DNA of 64,000 nucleotides from Vreelandella maris. Its GTDB lineage: Bacteria; Pseudomonadota; Gammaproteobacteria; Pseudomonadales; Halomonadaceae. A model generated the notes under the pieces. The model was given only the letters and a program-made list of their open reading frames with translations. It made no database searches and was not told where the DNA came from. Both the position numbers and the translations under genes were made by a program. Every line of letters begins with the position of its first letter. Position 1 is the first letter of the stretch. Below, in pieces: positions 1-8,068 of this stretch. The stretch spans positions 1-64,000 of the forward strand of contig NZ_JABWCV010000006.1 of NCBI RefSeq assembly GCF_013371085.1. The letters run 5' to 3'.

Positions 1-16
1 GAATTACCTGATCAAA

Positions 17-29
17 TTGTTAAAGAGCT
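17..29 (-). promoter_or_regulatory. rRNA leader boxA antitermination site
   Basis: Read on the minus strand this is AGCTCTTTAACAA, nearly identical to the E. coli rrn boxA (TGCTCTTTAACAA). boxA in the nascent rRNA leader recruits NusB/S10 for antitermination. It lies downstream of two good minus-strand promoters, so a 16S rRNA gene should begin shortly beyond the left edge. The rRNA gene itself is not in the window. Confidence 0.8.
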
Positions 30-102
30 GTTTCGCTGTCCTGGTTACTGTGAAAGCAACCTGGCGAGCCGTTGACTTGGCTTGCCGCAGCGAGGAAGGC
101 GT

Positions 103-130
103 ATTCTACGCATTTCCTGGTGGTTGTCAA
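103..130 (-). promoter_or_regulatory. rRNA operon proximal promoter (minus strand)
   Basis: On the minus strand a perfect TTGACA -35 box (125-130) is followed after 16 bp by TAGAAT (103-108). The DNA just downstream is GC-rich, as in stringently controlled rRNA promoters. With boxA further downstream this is read as the proximal (P2-type) promoter of an rRNA operon leaving the window to the left. Confidence 0.75.
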
Positions 131-248
131 GGGCGTTATTTTCGATGCAAACCTGACCACATCCAAAACCGCTAACTACCTGACAAACCGAAGGTTTTCA
201 CCTTCATTTACCGCTGGTAACGCTTGGCGTCCCCGGCAGCGGATGCGT

Positions 249-277
249 ACTTTACGGATTCGCGGCCGGGTTGGCAA
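249..277 (-). promoter_or_regulatory. rRNA operon distal promoter (minus strand)
   Basis: On the minus strand TTGCCA (272-277) and TAAAGT (249-254) are separated by 17 bp. An AT-rich stretch at about 281-305 sits directly upstream, where an UP element for the RNA polymerase alpha subunit would lie. Its position 146 bp upstream of the second promoter fits a tandem P1/P2 rRNA arrangement. Bases 1-389 hold nothing else I recognise apart from the short hairpin before pyrB. Confidence 0.65.
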
Positions 278-333
278 GGGCTTTTGTAGAAAAATTACAG
301 ATTAGCCGCTCCTAGTGGATTAAACCCCTTCGG

Positions 334-350
334 CGCCAACCTCGTTGGCG
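334..350. other. short hairpin upstream of pyrB
   Basis: A perfect 7-bp stem (CGCCAAC / GTTGGCG) with a 3-base loop lies 39 bp before the pyrB start codon. It has no T-run after it, so it does not look like an intrinsic terminator. It could be a leader structure or operator for pyrB, or chance. Confidence 0.35.
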
Positions 351-389
351 GTTACACTAGTCTCATCTACCACATTGCTGAGGTCCGCC

Positions 390-1415
390 ATGAGCCACCA
401 CCTGCTAACTGTCGACTCATTAAACCGTGAAAGCGTTGATTATTTACTGCGTGTTGCTGCGCGCATGGAGCCAATCGCTCAACGACGCCAAGTGACGCGC
501 GTGTTGGAAGGGGCGGTACTCGGCAATCTATTTTTTGAAGCCAGCACAAGAACACGGGTCAGCTTTAATGCAGCCTTTTGCCGCTTGGGCGGCAGCGTGT
601 GCGATACCACTGGCTTTACCTTCTCCTCTATGGCGAAGGGCGAGTCACTCTACGACACCAGCCGGGTAATGAGTGGCTACTGTGACGCCATTGTGATGCG
701 CCACCCCGACCAGGGCTCAGTGGCTGAATTTGCTGCAGCTACTAACGTACCAGTGATTAATGGCGGCGACGGCCCTGGCGAGCACCCCAGCCAAGCGCTG
801 CTTGACCTTTATACGATTGATAAAGAGTTTCAGCGCTTGGGTAAATCGCTGACCGGTGCCCATATCTTACTCACTGGGGATTTGAAATACGGTCGCACCG
901 TCCATTCACTGATCAAGCTTTTATCACTCTATGATCCGCTGCGAATTACGCTGGTATCACCGCCAGGCCTTGAAATGCCCTCAAAACTGATTGATCTAGT
1001 GGCATCGCGCGGCCATCGCATTGAGCAGTGCGACTCATTAGCCAACGACTTTGCAGATTTAGATGTGGTGTACACCACGCGTATTCAGAAAGAGCGCTTT
1101 ACCGACGAGATGAATGAGAGTTTTCAGGGGCTTTCCGACGACTTTATGGTCAACCGCGATTTTCTGGACCAGCGCTGCAGCCAAAGCACAATAGTGATGC
1201 ACCCGTTGCCTAGGGACAGCCGCCCCGGTGCGAATGATTTAAACGTGGATCTGAACGGCGACCCGCGTCTGGCGATTTTCCGCCAAACCGATAACGGCAT
1301 TCCTATGCGGATGGCGATTTTCGCAACGTTACTAAAGGTCGACGAATTGATTGAGCAAGAGTTGCGGCCGGTGCGCTGGTACGTGCCAACTCAAACAGGC
1401 ACGCTAGATCGCTAA
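390..1415 (+). CDS. pyrB: aspartate carbamoyltransferase catalytic subunit
   Basis: Catalyses carbamoyl phosphate + L-aspartate to N-carbamoyl-aspartate, the committed step of pyrimidine synthesis, in the cytoplasm. The 341-residue protein carries the carbamoyl-phosphate loop FFEASTRTRVSF near residue 50, GDLKYGRTVHS in the middle, and HPLPR near residue 270, all hallmarks of the ATCase/OTCase family. The start at 390 is chosen over an in-frame ATG at 345 because GAGG lies 6-7 bases before it and family homology begins there. No pyrI regulatory subunit gene or pyrC-like partner follows; the next gene converges 19 bp away. It reads divergently from the rRNA promoters on its left. Confidence 0.93.
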   Translation: MSHHLLTVDSLNRESVDYLLRVAARMEPIAQRRQVTRVLEGAVLGNLFFEASTRTRVSFNAAFCRLGGSVCDTTGFTFSSMAKGESLYDTSRVMSGYCDAIVMRHPDQGSVAEFAAATNVPVINGGDGPGEHPSQALLDLYTIDKEFQRLGKSLTGAHILLTGDLKYGRTVHSLIKLLSLYDPLRITLVSPPGLEMPSKLIDLVASRGHRIEQCDSLANDFADLDVVYTTRIQKERFTDEMNESFQGLSDDFMVNRDFLDQRCSQSTIVMHPLPRDSRPGANDLNVDLNGDPRLAIFRQTDNGIPMRMAIFATLLKVDELIEQELRPVRWYVPTQTGTLDR

Positions 1416-1434
1416 AAGAAGGGCTTCATAGGCG

Positions 1435-1890
1435 TTACAGTGAAAGACGCCCACCTGGCAAACCTTCCTGGTGGGCAAACCAGCCTTCAAGAATAAGAAT
1501 AGCCGCAATGCCATCGACACTATCTTGCCGATAGTTGCCTTTATGGCCCGCCTCACGGGCGATCATTTTCGCCTCCCGCGTGGTACCACGCTCATCGACC
1601 ATTTCACACGGTTTACCAAAACGGCCATGCAGACGATTGCCGAACTTGCGGGCGCGAGTGCTCATCTCTGATTCGCTACCATCCATATTCAGCGGCAGCC
1701 CCACCACCATTAGATCAGGCTGCCATTCTTTAAGCAGCCGCGACACGACGTTCCAATCTGGAATCCCATCTCGCGCCGTCAGCGGCGTGAGCTCCCGCGC
1801 GCTGTGCAGCAACTCGTTGCCCACCGCCACACCGATACGCCGAGTGCCGTAGTCAAAGGCCAGGATTAAGCGCTGCCCCGCTTCAGCCAT
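1435..1890 (-). CDS. ruvX: RuvX/YqgF family putative pre-16S rRNA nuclease
   Basis: A 151-residue RNase H-fold protein of the YqgF/RuvX family, known as a putative Holliday junction resolvase and implicated in 16S rRNA 5'-end maturation. The N-terminal LAFDYGTRRIGVAVG holds the first catalytic Asp (about residue 13). VVGLPLNMDGSES and the downstream DERGTTREA and QDSVDGIAA segments are the other conserved blocks, with the last acidic residue in DSVD. Its start overlaps the stop of the upstream algH by 1 base, a layout (algH-ruvX after gshB) widespread in gammaproteobacteria. It is probably translated from the same mRNA. Confidence 0.93.
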   Translation of the reverse strand: MAEAGQRLILAFDYGTRRIGVAVGNELLHSARELTPLTARDGIPDWNVVSRLLKEWQPDLMVVGLPLNMDGSESEMSTRARKFGNRLHGRFGKPCEMVDERGTTREAKMIAREAGHKGNYRQDSVDGIAAILILEGWFAHQEGLPGGRLSL

Positions 1891-2447
1891 TAAGCGTGCC
1901 CCGCATCTCGGGTCATTAGGTTAAGGTCGATACCGAGCAAACCTGCCGCCGCCGTTAACCGCTCGACGGGGGGCGTGTTGAATAGCACGCTGCTCTGAGC
2001 TTCTACCGTTAACCAACTATTCTCTTTAAGCTCTTCTTCTAGCTGCCCCACTTCCCAGCCCGCGCAACCCAAACAGACTAAAAAGTGCTCAGGGCCATCG
2101 CCAGCAGCAAAGGCCTGGAGAATATCCAAAGATGTGGTGAGCGCTATGCCATCTTCCACCTGAATACTCGAGTCCCATTGCTGGCTATCCCCGACATGCA
2201 GAATGAAGCCACGATCTTTGTGCATCGGCCCGCCGTAATAAACCGGTGCATTGCGGTGCGGGCTTGCCTCACCACCCAGTTCCAGTTGATCAAACAGGGC
2301 TTCAAGGGTGATCTCTAACGGTCGGTTAGTAATCACCCCCATGCAGCCGTTGTTATCGTGATCGCAAAGATAGATCAGACTACCGGCAAAATTAGGGTCT
2401 TCTAGATGTGGCATGGCCATTAAAAAGTGATGTTTCAAACTTTGCAT
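1890..2447 (-). CDS. algH: YqgE/AlgH family protein (UPF0301)
   Basis: A 185-residue member of the YqgE/AlgH family. The biochemical role is unsettled; in Pseudomonas AlgH has been linked to alginate control. Conserved blocks visible are HFLMAMPHLEDPNFAGSL at the N-terminus, GVITNRPL, the VYYGGPM motif and CLGCAGWEVGQLEEEL. It lies between gshB and ruvX in a minus-strand operon, the usual order in this class. The 72-bp gap to gshB contains a small 8-bp-stem hairpin at 2460-2481 without a T-run. Confidence 0.9.
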   Translation of the reverse strand: MQSLKHHFLMAMPHLEDPNFAGSLIYLCDHDNNGCMGVITNRPLEITLEALFDQLELGGEASPHRNAPVYYGGPMHKDRGFILHVGDSQQWDSSIQVEDGIALTTSLDILQAFAAGDGPEHFLVCLGCAGWEVGQLEEELKENSWLTVEAQSSVLFNTPPVERLTAAAGLLGIDLNLMTRDAGHA

Positions 2448-2519
2448 GCGTCTCCCACTGCCTGCTGGGATTTCAGCAGGCGTAGCGTAATGAATGTAAT
2501 TATAGGCGTAGGGGCGCGC

Positions 2520-3476
2520 TTAGGCTAAGCGGCGTTCTATAGCATCTAGCAGTAAACCGGCGATATTGGTGCCACGTTGGTCATCAATTTCGCGTACGCA
2601 GGTAGGGCTGGTGACATTTATTTCAGTAATGTAGTCACCAATGACATCTAGACCCACGAACATTAGGCCCTTGTCACGAATCACTGGCTGCACCTGTTGA
2701 ATAAGCCAATGGTCACGTTCAGTGAGTTCACGGCTGACGCCCCGCCCACCTGCAGCCAGGTTGCCACGGGTTTCGCCCGCTGATGGAATGCGCGCCAGAC
2801 CAAAGGGTACGGGTTCACCATCGACCAATAGAATGCGCGTATCGCCATCCTTAATTGCAGGCAGATAACGCTGCGCCATGATTTGGCGTTGGCCGCGAAA
2901 GGTGAGCTGCTCAATCACTGCGCCGATATTGCGACTATCTGGGCCAATATGAAAAATTCCGGTACCGCCCATGCCATCCAGTGGTTTGAAGATCACGTCG
3001 CCGTGCTCGGCGTGGAAGGCGCGCAGTACCTCATTGCGGCTTGCGACGACCGTGGGCGCACAGCACTGGGGAAACTGCTGGGCAAACAGCTTTTCATTAC
3101 ACTGTAATAGCGCCGCCGTGGGATTGACTATCAACACACCTTCACGCTCAGCAAAGCCCAGCAGATGTACGGCATTGGTAAAATCGGCGTCGACGGGCGG
3201 GTCTTTACGCATCAGCACCACGTCCAGCTCTACTAGCGGGCGCGCAGAAGGTTCGCCCAAGTCGTACCAATGATTAGGGTCACGGTGCACAGTTAAAGGC
3301 CGCATGCGTGCGTAGGCTTGCCCCGCATTTAAGAAAAGATCTTCCTGCTCCATATAGTGCAGGGTATAACCACGCTCCTGGGCAGCCCATAGCATGGCCA
3401 TAGTAGTGTCTTTCTTGTAAGCGATGTCGCTGATGGGATCCATCACAACGCCGAGATGCAGATTTGATTGGCTCAT
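2520..3476 (-). CDS. gshB: glutathione synthetase
   Basis: Joins gamma-glutamylcysteine and glycine with ATP to make glutathione. The 318 residues match the usual bacterial GshB length of about 316. The N-terminal LGVVMDPISDI segment is typical, the ATP-grasp core shows DVIFKPLDGMGGTGIF, and the metal-binding C-terminal part ends in DYITEINVTSPTCVREID. It is the first gene of a likely gshB-algH-ruvX minus-strand unit. gshA is not in the window. Confidence 0.95.
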   Translation of the reverse strand: MSQSNLHLGVVMDPISDIAYKKDTTMAMLWAAQERGYTLHYMEQEDLFLNAGQAYARMRPLTVHRDPNHWYDLGEPSARPLVELDVVLMRKDPPVDADFTNAVHLLGFAEREGVLIVNPTAALLQCNEKLFAQQFPQCCAPTVVASRNEVLRAFHAEHGDVIFKPLDGMGGTGIFHIGPDSRNIGAVIEQLTFRGQRQIMAQRYLPAIKDGDTRILLVDGEPVPFGLARIPSAGETRGNLAAGGRGVSRELTERDHWLIQQVQPVIRDKGLMFVGLDVIGDYITEINVTSPTCVREIDDQRGTNIAGLLLDAIERRLA

Positions 3477-3553
3477 CGGGGGCAGTATCCAAACATGAAC
3501 AATAGATGCCCAGTATGCCGCACTGCCCGCTAGGCTCCAACTGCCCCAGCTAA

Positions 3554-4246
3554 CTACTCACTCAGCGCGCCGGGCACTAAGCGAATAGCGTCAGGCTCGA
3601 GGGTGATCAACTGCTGCTTGTAAAGCCGCCCAATGGCCTGTTTATAGGCGCTTTTACTCACACCTAAGCGTGCTTTGACTTCATGGGCAGGGCTTTTATC
3701 CCCCAGCGCCAAATAACCGCCGCTTTCACGCAGCACTTGCAGGATCTTGTCGCCGACCACATCGAGCCGGGCAGCGCCTGGCGGTAGTAGCGAGATATTT
3801 AAGCGACCGTCGTCACGGCGCTGCTTCACATAGCCCTTAACTGACTGGCCGCGGCGTAGCGGTTGAGTAACGTCATCTTGATAAATGAGTCCCCAGTAGC
3901 GGTGATTGACCACTACTTTCATCCCCAAATCGGTACGCTCAGCAACCACGACGGCCACCTCATCGCCTTTTTCCAGGGCCCAGGCGTCATCTGTCAGAAA
4001 GCGATCCAGCTTCATCGTGGCCACTGGTCGCCCCTGGTCATCGCTATACAGCATTACTAGCACGCGCTTGCCGGGATCAGGGCGAAAATGTTGCTCGCTA
4101 AAGGGCAGCAACACATCTTTTGGCTGCCCCCACTGCAAAAATGCGCCAATGTTATTGACGGCCGTGACCGTTAGATACGCCACTTCGCCCAACTGGGCAG
4201 ATGCATCGCTGGCGGATCGGGGGGATGAGTGTGACTCACGGACCAT
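3554..4246 (-). CDS. CvfB/YitL-type S1 RNA-binding protein
   Basis: A 230-residue protein like CvfB (conserved virulence factor B): N-terminal S1-like OB folds, seen as GAFLQWGQPKDVLLPFSEQ and GLIYQDDV...GYVKQRRDDGRLNISL, followed by a C-terminal winged-helix segment (KARLGVSKSAYKQAIGRLYKQ). It probably binds RNA; its cellular role is not well defined. It is shorter than the roughly 280-300 residues of Gram-positive members. I place the start at 4246 rather than 4255 because the AAGGA Shine-Dalgarno element is 8 bases from the former but abuts the latter. It reads divergently from the symporter pseudogene. Confidence 0.8.
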   Translation of the reverse strand: MVRESHSSPRSASDASAQLGEVAYLTVTAVNNIGAFLQWGQPKDVLLPFSEQHFRPDPGKRVLVMLYSDDQGRPVATMKLDRFLTDDAWALEKGDEVAVVVAERTDLGMKVVVNHRYWGLIYQDDVTQPLRRGQSVKGYVKQRRDDGRLNISLLPPGAARLDVVGDKILQVLRESGGYLALGDKSPAHEVKARLGVSKSAYKQAIGRLYKQQLITLEPDAIRLVPGALSE

Positions 4247-4419
4247 GGGGAACATCCTTCAAGTAATATAGAACAACATTATGGTGTCTGGCACACACAG
4301 GGCAAAGCGAGATGTTGATTTTTTAGTGGTCGAAAGCGCTTGTGACACCTGATAAAGCAATCACTTCACAACCTGCTACTATCAAAACACTAGACGAAAT
4401 TAGGCGTAGGGGAGCGAAC

Positions 4420-5556
4420 ATGGAAGGGTTCACGCTTTTTGGATACGTTAGTGCTGATCGGCTATATCGGCCTTATTGCCTGGATTGGTTCGCGTTTTGG
4501 CAAAGACCAGCACAATCCTGAGGACTACTTTTTAGGCGGCCGCAAAATACCGGGCTGGGCGATAGTGCCATCACCTTTATCGGAGCACCTGGCTGGGGCC
4601 TCGAGGGCGGCCTTGAACGCTTGGTGACATTTATCAATGTACCTTTGGCCATGATCGTGTTGATTTTGATCAGAGCCAGATACAGCGTGTCTTATCCAGC
4701 CCTTCGGTGCTCGATCCCCAGCGCTCGTTGCTGTCGGCGGTTATCTACTGATTCCACAAATGCTGCTATTTCTTTTTATTGGCGTCATTTTGGCGACCTA
4801 TTACCAGCAGCATGGGCTAACGCCCCCTGATGATCTGAATGAGCTGTTGCCCCGCTATGTCGTCAACGCGTTTCCTTCAGGCATGGCCGGGCTGGTGTTT
4901 GCCGGGGCGTTTGCTGCGGCCATGTCGAGCCTCGATTCGGCGCTCAACTCACTCTCAGCAGTGACCGTGCGAGATTTTTACAGCCGCTATCTCAAACCCA
5001 ATGCTAGCGATGCCCATTACTTAAAAGCGTCACGACTAGCCACTATTTTTTGGGGCTCTATGCCACGCTGTTTGCCTTCTTTGCGGGTAACCTTGGCCCT
5101 GTGATCGAAGCGGTCAATCAAATCGGTTCGTGGTTCTACGGCGCACTGCTCGGCACCTTCCTGTTGGCTATCTTCAGCCACCGCGCCAATGCGCGCGGCG
5201 CCACGGCAGGGCTCATTACCGGCATGTTTGCCGTATGGGCAGTCTCTGCGCTACTCGATATCTCTTGGCTGTACAACAACACGGACGGCGTAGCGGTGTC
5301 GATGTCCGTTGGCTATCTCGTGAGCCTAACGGCTCCCGCCCCAAGCCAAGAGCAGTTGAGCGATGTGATAATGACGGAAGCGGCACCGGACATGCAGGCC
5401 GTGCTGGCAGCGCGAGCTGATAACGCTCAGGTGATCGGCAAAGAGGCCCGCCTGACGCGGCGTCGCTGTATCGGCTTATTTAGTTGGTTTTGTCTCATGC
5501 TGGGCATGTTAGCGCTGCTACAGGGTTGGGCGAATGAGTGGTGGGCGAATGGTTGA
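4420..5556 (+). pseudogene. decayed sodium:solute symporter (SSS family)
   Basis: A GGGGAG ribosome site precedes an ATG at 4420, but the reading frame is broken several times. Dropping one T from the T5 run at 4436-4440 restores a typical SSS N-terminus (DTLVLIGYIGLIAWIGSRFG, then DYFLGGRKIPGWA). A small deletion near 4563-4570 shifts the frame into ITFIGAPGWGLEGGLERLV. A larger deletion near 4665-4675 jumps to DQSQIQRVLSSPSVLD, a frame change near 4750 leads to LIPQMLLFLFIGVILATYY, and another near 5050 leads to GLYATLFAFFAGNLG. Only about 1.1 kb remains where roughly 1.5 kb is expected, so over 100 codons are lost. Substrate unknown. The stop overlaps the next ORF. Confidence 0.88.
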
Positions 5557-6097
5557 GTGCTTAACACTAGCCCGTCGGATTACTGCGACAGCCGCTCAAA
5601 AGCGCTTACAACGCCTAGGGGCCAATGCTTGCGAACCGGCCTGGATTCGACTGTGGGCCACTGGCTTAGGCGTGGCTGATGGCAAGCCAGGGGCGTGGTT
5701 ACTCTCTGCTCAAGAAATGCGTCGCGCACTGCTACTGGTGGATGCTGAACTACCCGCTCAAAAAGAAAAACCCAGTGCAGGCGTTAAAATTGATAGTGGT
5801 TCACCGCCAACGCCAGAAGCGATGGATCGACTGTGGCTATGGGAACGCATAGCCACCCCGCGCCACTGGCGAATCCAGATGCTGGATAGCACGCCTGTAC
5901 CGATATGGCTGCCCTGCTGGCTGGGATACGCACGTGGCCGACAACTCCGTTTAACGGTGCTCAGTGGGTTATCGGGAGAAACACTACCGATGCTTAAGCC
6001 CATCGTGCTTAAGGGGCTTCAACAGGCATATCGAAATGGGCATGAATCAGCGACAAAGAATTCAAGGACAAAAGCGCGAAGGGAAAAGGCGGTGTGA
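5549..6097 (+). CDS. hypothetical protein downstream of the symporter remnant
   Basis: Not recognised. A 182-residue protein if started at 5549 (187 from 5534), rich in tryptophan and basic residues, with no signal peptide or clear membrane span. It has a central LWLWERIATPRHWRIQMLD segment and a Lys/Arg-rich tail. Its start overlaps the last codons of the dead symporter, so it was probably cotranslated with it and may have been an accessory gene. It ends 24 bp before the convergent rsmE stop. Codon use looks like its neighbours, which favours a real gene, but it has lost its probable upstream partner. Confidence 0.5.
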   Translation: MVECLTLARRITATAAQKRLQRLGANACEPAWIRLWATGLGVADGKPGAWLLSAQEMRRALLLVDAELPAQKEKPSAGVKIDSGSPPTPEAMDRLWLWERIATPRHWRIQMLDSTPVPIWLPCWLGYARGRQLRLTVLSGLSGETLPMLKPIVLKGLQQAYRNGHESATKNSRTKARREKAV

Positions 6098-6121
6098 TAG
6101 AGTTTTGCTGATAGTAAGTGC

Positions 6122-6898
6122 TTACAAATCGCCAAAGTAGTGTTGTAGCAGGGAAAGCGCCACTATTGGTGCTGTTTCTGTTCGCAATACCCGGGGACCG
6201 AGTGTTAGCGGCGTAAAGGTAGCGGTTTGGGCAGCCGCAATATCGCTTTCGCTCAAACCGCCTTCCGGACCAATCAGCAGAGCCACCGACGCCGGCCGGT
6301 CTTGACGATCAAACGCATTGCCGGTCGCTAGATGCAGCATCAAGCGCAGCGGTTCCCGGCGCTCTGCAAGCCATGCTTGAAGCGCCATGGGCGGATACAC
6401 TGGCGGAACTACCGCTCGACCGCTCTGCTCGCAGGCGCTGGCAGCCACCGCTTGCCAGTGCGCCAGCTTTTTATCTTCACGGTCGCCTTTCAATCGCACA
6501 TCGCCACGCTCGGTGTAGAGCGGCGTAATGGCCGCCACGCCCAGCTCGACGGCTTTTTGAATGGCATAATCCATTCGGTCGCCTTTAGAGATGGCTTGGC
6601 CTAAATGGACGGACAGTGGCGATTCACCACTGCCCGGCCACACCGCTTCGACTCGCGCTAGCGCCTGCTTGCGGCTAACGTCCACCAAGCGCACCCCTGC
6701 TTCAAGACCCTGGCCGTCAAATAGCACCAGCGGCGCGCCTTCACCCATGCGCAATACACGGGTGACATGACGAGCAGGCCCTTCCGGCAGTGCCAGCTCA
6801 CTCCCTGTCACAAAAGCAGCAGGCACATAGAGGCGTGGCATTTTGCCGTGCTGGGCATACCAATCAGCGGCGTGGGTTGCTGATAAGGCGTTTGACAT
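6122..6898 (-). CDS. rsmE: 16S rRNA m3U1498 methyltransferase
   Basis: SPOUT-family enzyme that methylates N3 of U1498 in 16S rRNA in the assembled 30S subunit. The N-terminal PUA-like part begins MPRLYVPAAF at residue 20; the C-terminal knot shows LLIGPEGGLSESDI and LGPRVLRTETAPIVAL, the SAM-binding loops. Length is 258 from the first ATG at 6898, which follows the secB stop by 3 bases and suggests translational coupling. The usual family start corresponds to the ATG at 6841, giving 239 residues, so the first 19 residues are uncertain. Minus strand, after secB. Confidence 0.92.
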   Translation of the reverse strand: MSNALSATHAADWYAQHGKMPRLYVPAAFVTGSELALPEGPARHVTRVLRMGEGAPLVLFDGQGLEAGVRLVDVSRKQALARVEAVWPGSGESPLSVHLGQAISKGDRMDYAIQKAVELGVAAITPLYTERGDVRLKGDREDKKLAHWQAVAASACEQSGRAVVPPVYPPMALQAWLAERREPLRLMLHLATGNAFDRQDRPASVALLIGPEGGLSESDIAAAQTATFTPLTLGPRVLRTETAPIVALSLLQHYFGDL

Positions 6899-6901
6899 CG
6901 C

Positions 6902-7402
6902 TTAGTGGGTGTTCTCTTCGGCTTGCTTGGCTTCGCGCTGCTTTCGCTGGGCGTACATTGCTTCGAAGTTAACCGGCGCCAGCATCAGCGGCGGGAAACC
7001 ACCGCGGTTGACCAGGTTATCGACGCACTCACGCGCATAGGGGAACAGCAGGTTAGGGCAGAAGGCGCCCAGGGTCTGTTCCAGTTGTGCGCCTTCGATG
7101 CCGGCAATGCGGAACAGGCCGGCCTGTTCAACTTCGGCCAGGAAAGACGTTGTGCCAGTTTCGTTATCGTTCACTTGAGCGGTCACTTTGACCACGACTT
7201 CGTACTGGTCGTCAGCAATCTTGGTGCTGGTGGTATTCAGATCCAGGTTCACCTTGGGTTTGAACGCCTGCTTAAATACCGACGGGGAATTCGGCGCTTC
7301 AAACGAAATATCTTTTACATAAATGCGCTGCAGCGAAAACTTCAACTGCGGCTTTTCATCCGTTGAGGCACCAGCCTGGGGGGTATTGTTATCTTCCGCC
7401 AT
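6902..7402 (-). CDS. secB: protein-export chaperone SecB
   Basis: Cytosolic tetrameric chaperone that keeps preproteins unfolded and hands them to SecA. The 166 residues show the family core: FSLQRIYVKDISFEAPNSP, LDLNTTSTKI, the QAGLFRIAG strand and CPNLLFPYARECVDNLVNRGGFPPL. An acidic, flexible N-terminus and a charged C-terminal tail are normal for the family. It follows the rhodanese gene by 41 bp on the minus strand. The glutaredoxin gene (grxC) that often sits between these two in related bacteria is absent. Confidence 0.95.
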   Translation of the reverse strand: MAEDNNTPQAGASTDEKPQLKFSLQRIYVKDISFEAPNSPSVFKQAFKPKVNLDLNTTSTKIADDQYEVVVKVTAQVNDNETGTTSFLAEVEQAGLFRIAGIEGAQLEQTLGAFCPNLLFPYARECVDNLVNRGGFPPLMLAPVNFEAMYAQRKQREAKQAEENTH

Positions 7403-7443
7403 GATATAGCTCCTGATTGTTCATTAAATAAAAATAACGTCGC

Positions 7444-7875
7444 TTACTTCTTAACCACCGGCAGGCCATCGCCTTGCCACTGCGCCATACCGCCTCTTAA
7501 CTTGTAAGCGCGCTCAAAGCCTGCTTTGGTGAGTTTGGCCTGTGCGGCACCAGAACTCTGGCCGTGCTTGCATACCACGATGATCGGCTGGGCTTTTACT
7601 TTTTCCAGTTCGCTCATGCGGCTATCGAGGTTGCTTTGCGGAATGTTGCGCGCCCCCGCGATATGCCCGGCTTTAAAGTCTTTGCTTTCACGGATGTCCA
7701 GCACCACCGCGTCTTCGCGGTTGATAAGCTGAGTGGCCTGCGAGGCGGTCAGTGCATTTGTAGAGGCGCTACGCGTTTCATAAATGATCCACGCGATTAG
7801 CACCAGCAAAAATGCCCCGACTAGCAGGGGGTGGTTCTGTACGAATTCGAACACCTGATCGATCATCGCGAACAC
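7444..7875 (-). CDS. membrane-anchored rhodanese-like protein (YibN type)
   Basis: A 143-residue protein with one N-terminal membrane span (about residues 15-32, PLLVGAFLLVLIAWIIYE) and a single rhodanese domain. Features are LDIRESKDFKAGHIAGARNIP and the active-site loop VVCKHGQSSG, whose Cys would carry a persulfide. It resembles E. coli YibN, next to secB. The physiological sulfur acceptor is unknown. It reads divergently from gpmI across a 193-bp spacer and probably heads a yibN-secB-rsmE unit. Confidence 0.88.
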   Translation of the reverse strand: MFAMIDQVFEFVQNHPLLVGAFLLVLIAWIIYETRSASTNALTASQATQLINREDAVVLDIRESKDFKAGHIAGARNIPQSNLDSRMSELEKVKAQPIIVVCKHGQSSGAAQAKLTKAGFERAYKLRGGMAQWQGDGLPVVKK

Positions 7876-8068
7876 AATCTCTTGGTCAATGCAGAAAAAA
7901 GCGGCCTAACCGCTGCCAAAACGCGACAAGTATACACGTCAGATAGCTTCCCGCGCAGGCCTTGATCATGACGCCTGGCAGTTGCCTGCGTTATGATGCC
8001 CCAAGCGTGCGTCCGTCGCGACCCCGAATTTTCGAGTCGTTCGGCTTGCCAATCTTAACGAGGTTTTT

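Noticed and set aside
72-305. A 77-codon plus-strand ORF at the left edge
   Set aside because: It lies over the minus-strand rRNA promoters and leader, has no ribosome site, and its translation looks random.
2460-2481. 8-bp-stem hairpin between gshB and algH as a terminator
   Set aside because: No T-run on the minus strand, and algH-gshB looks like a continuous unit.
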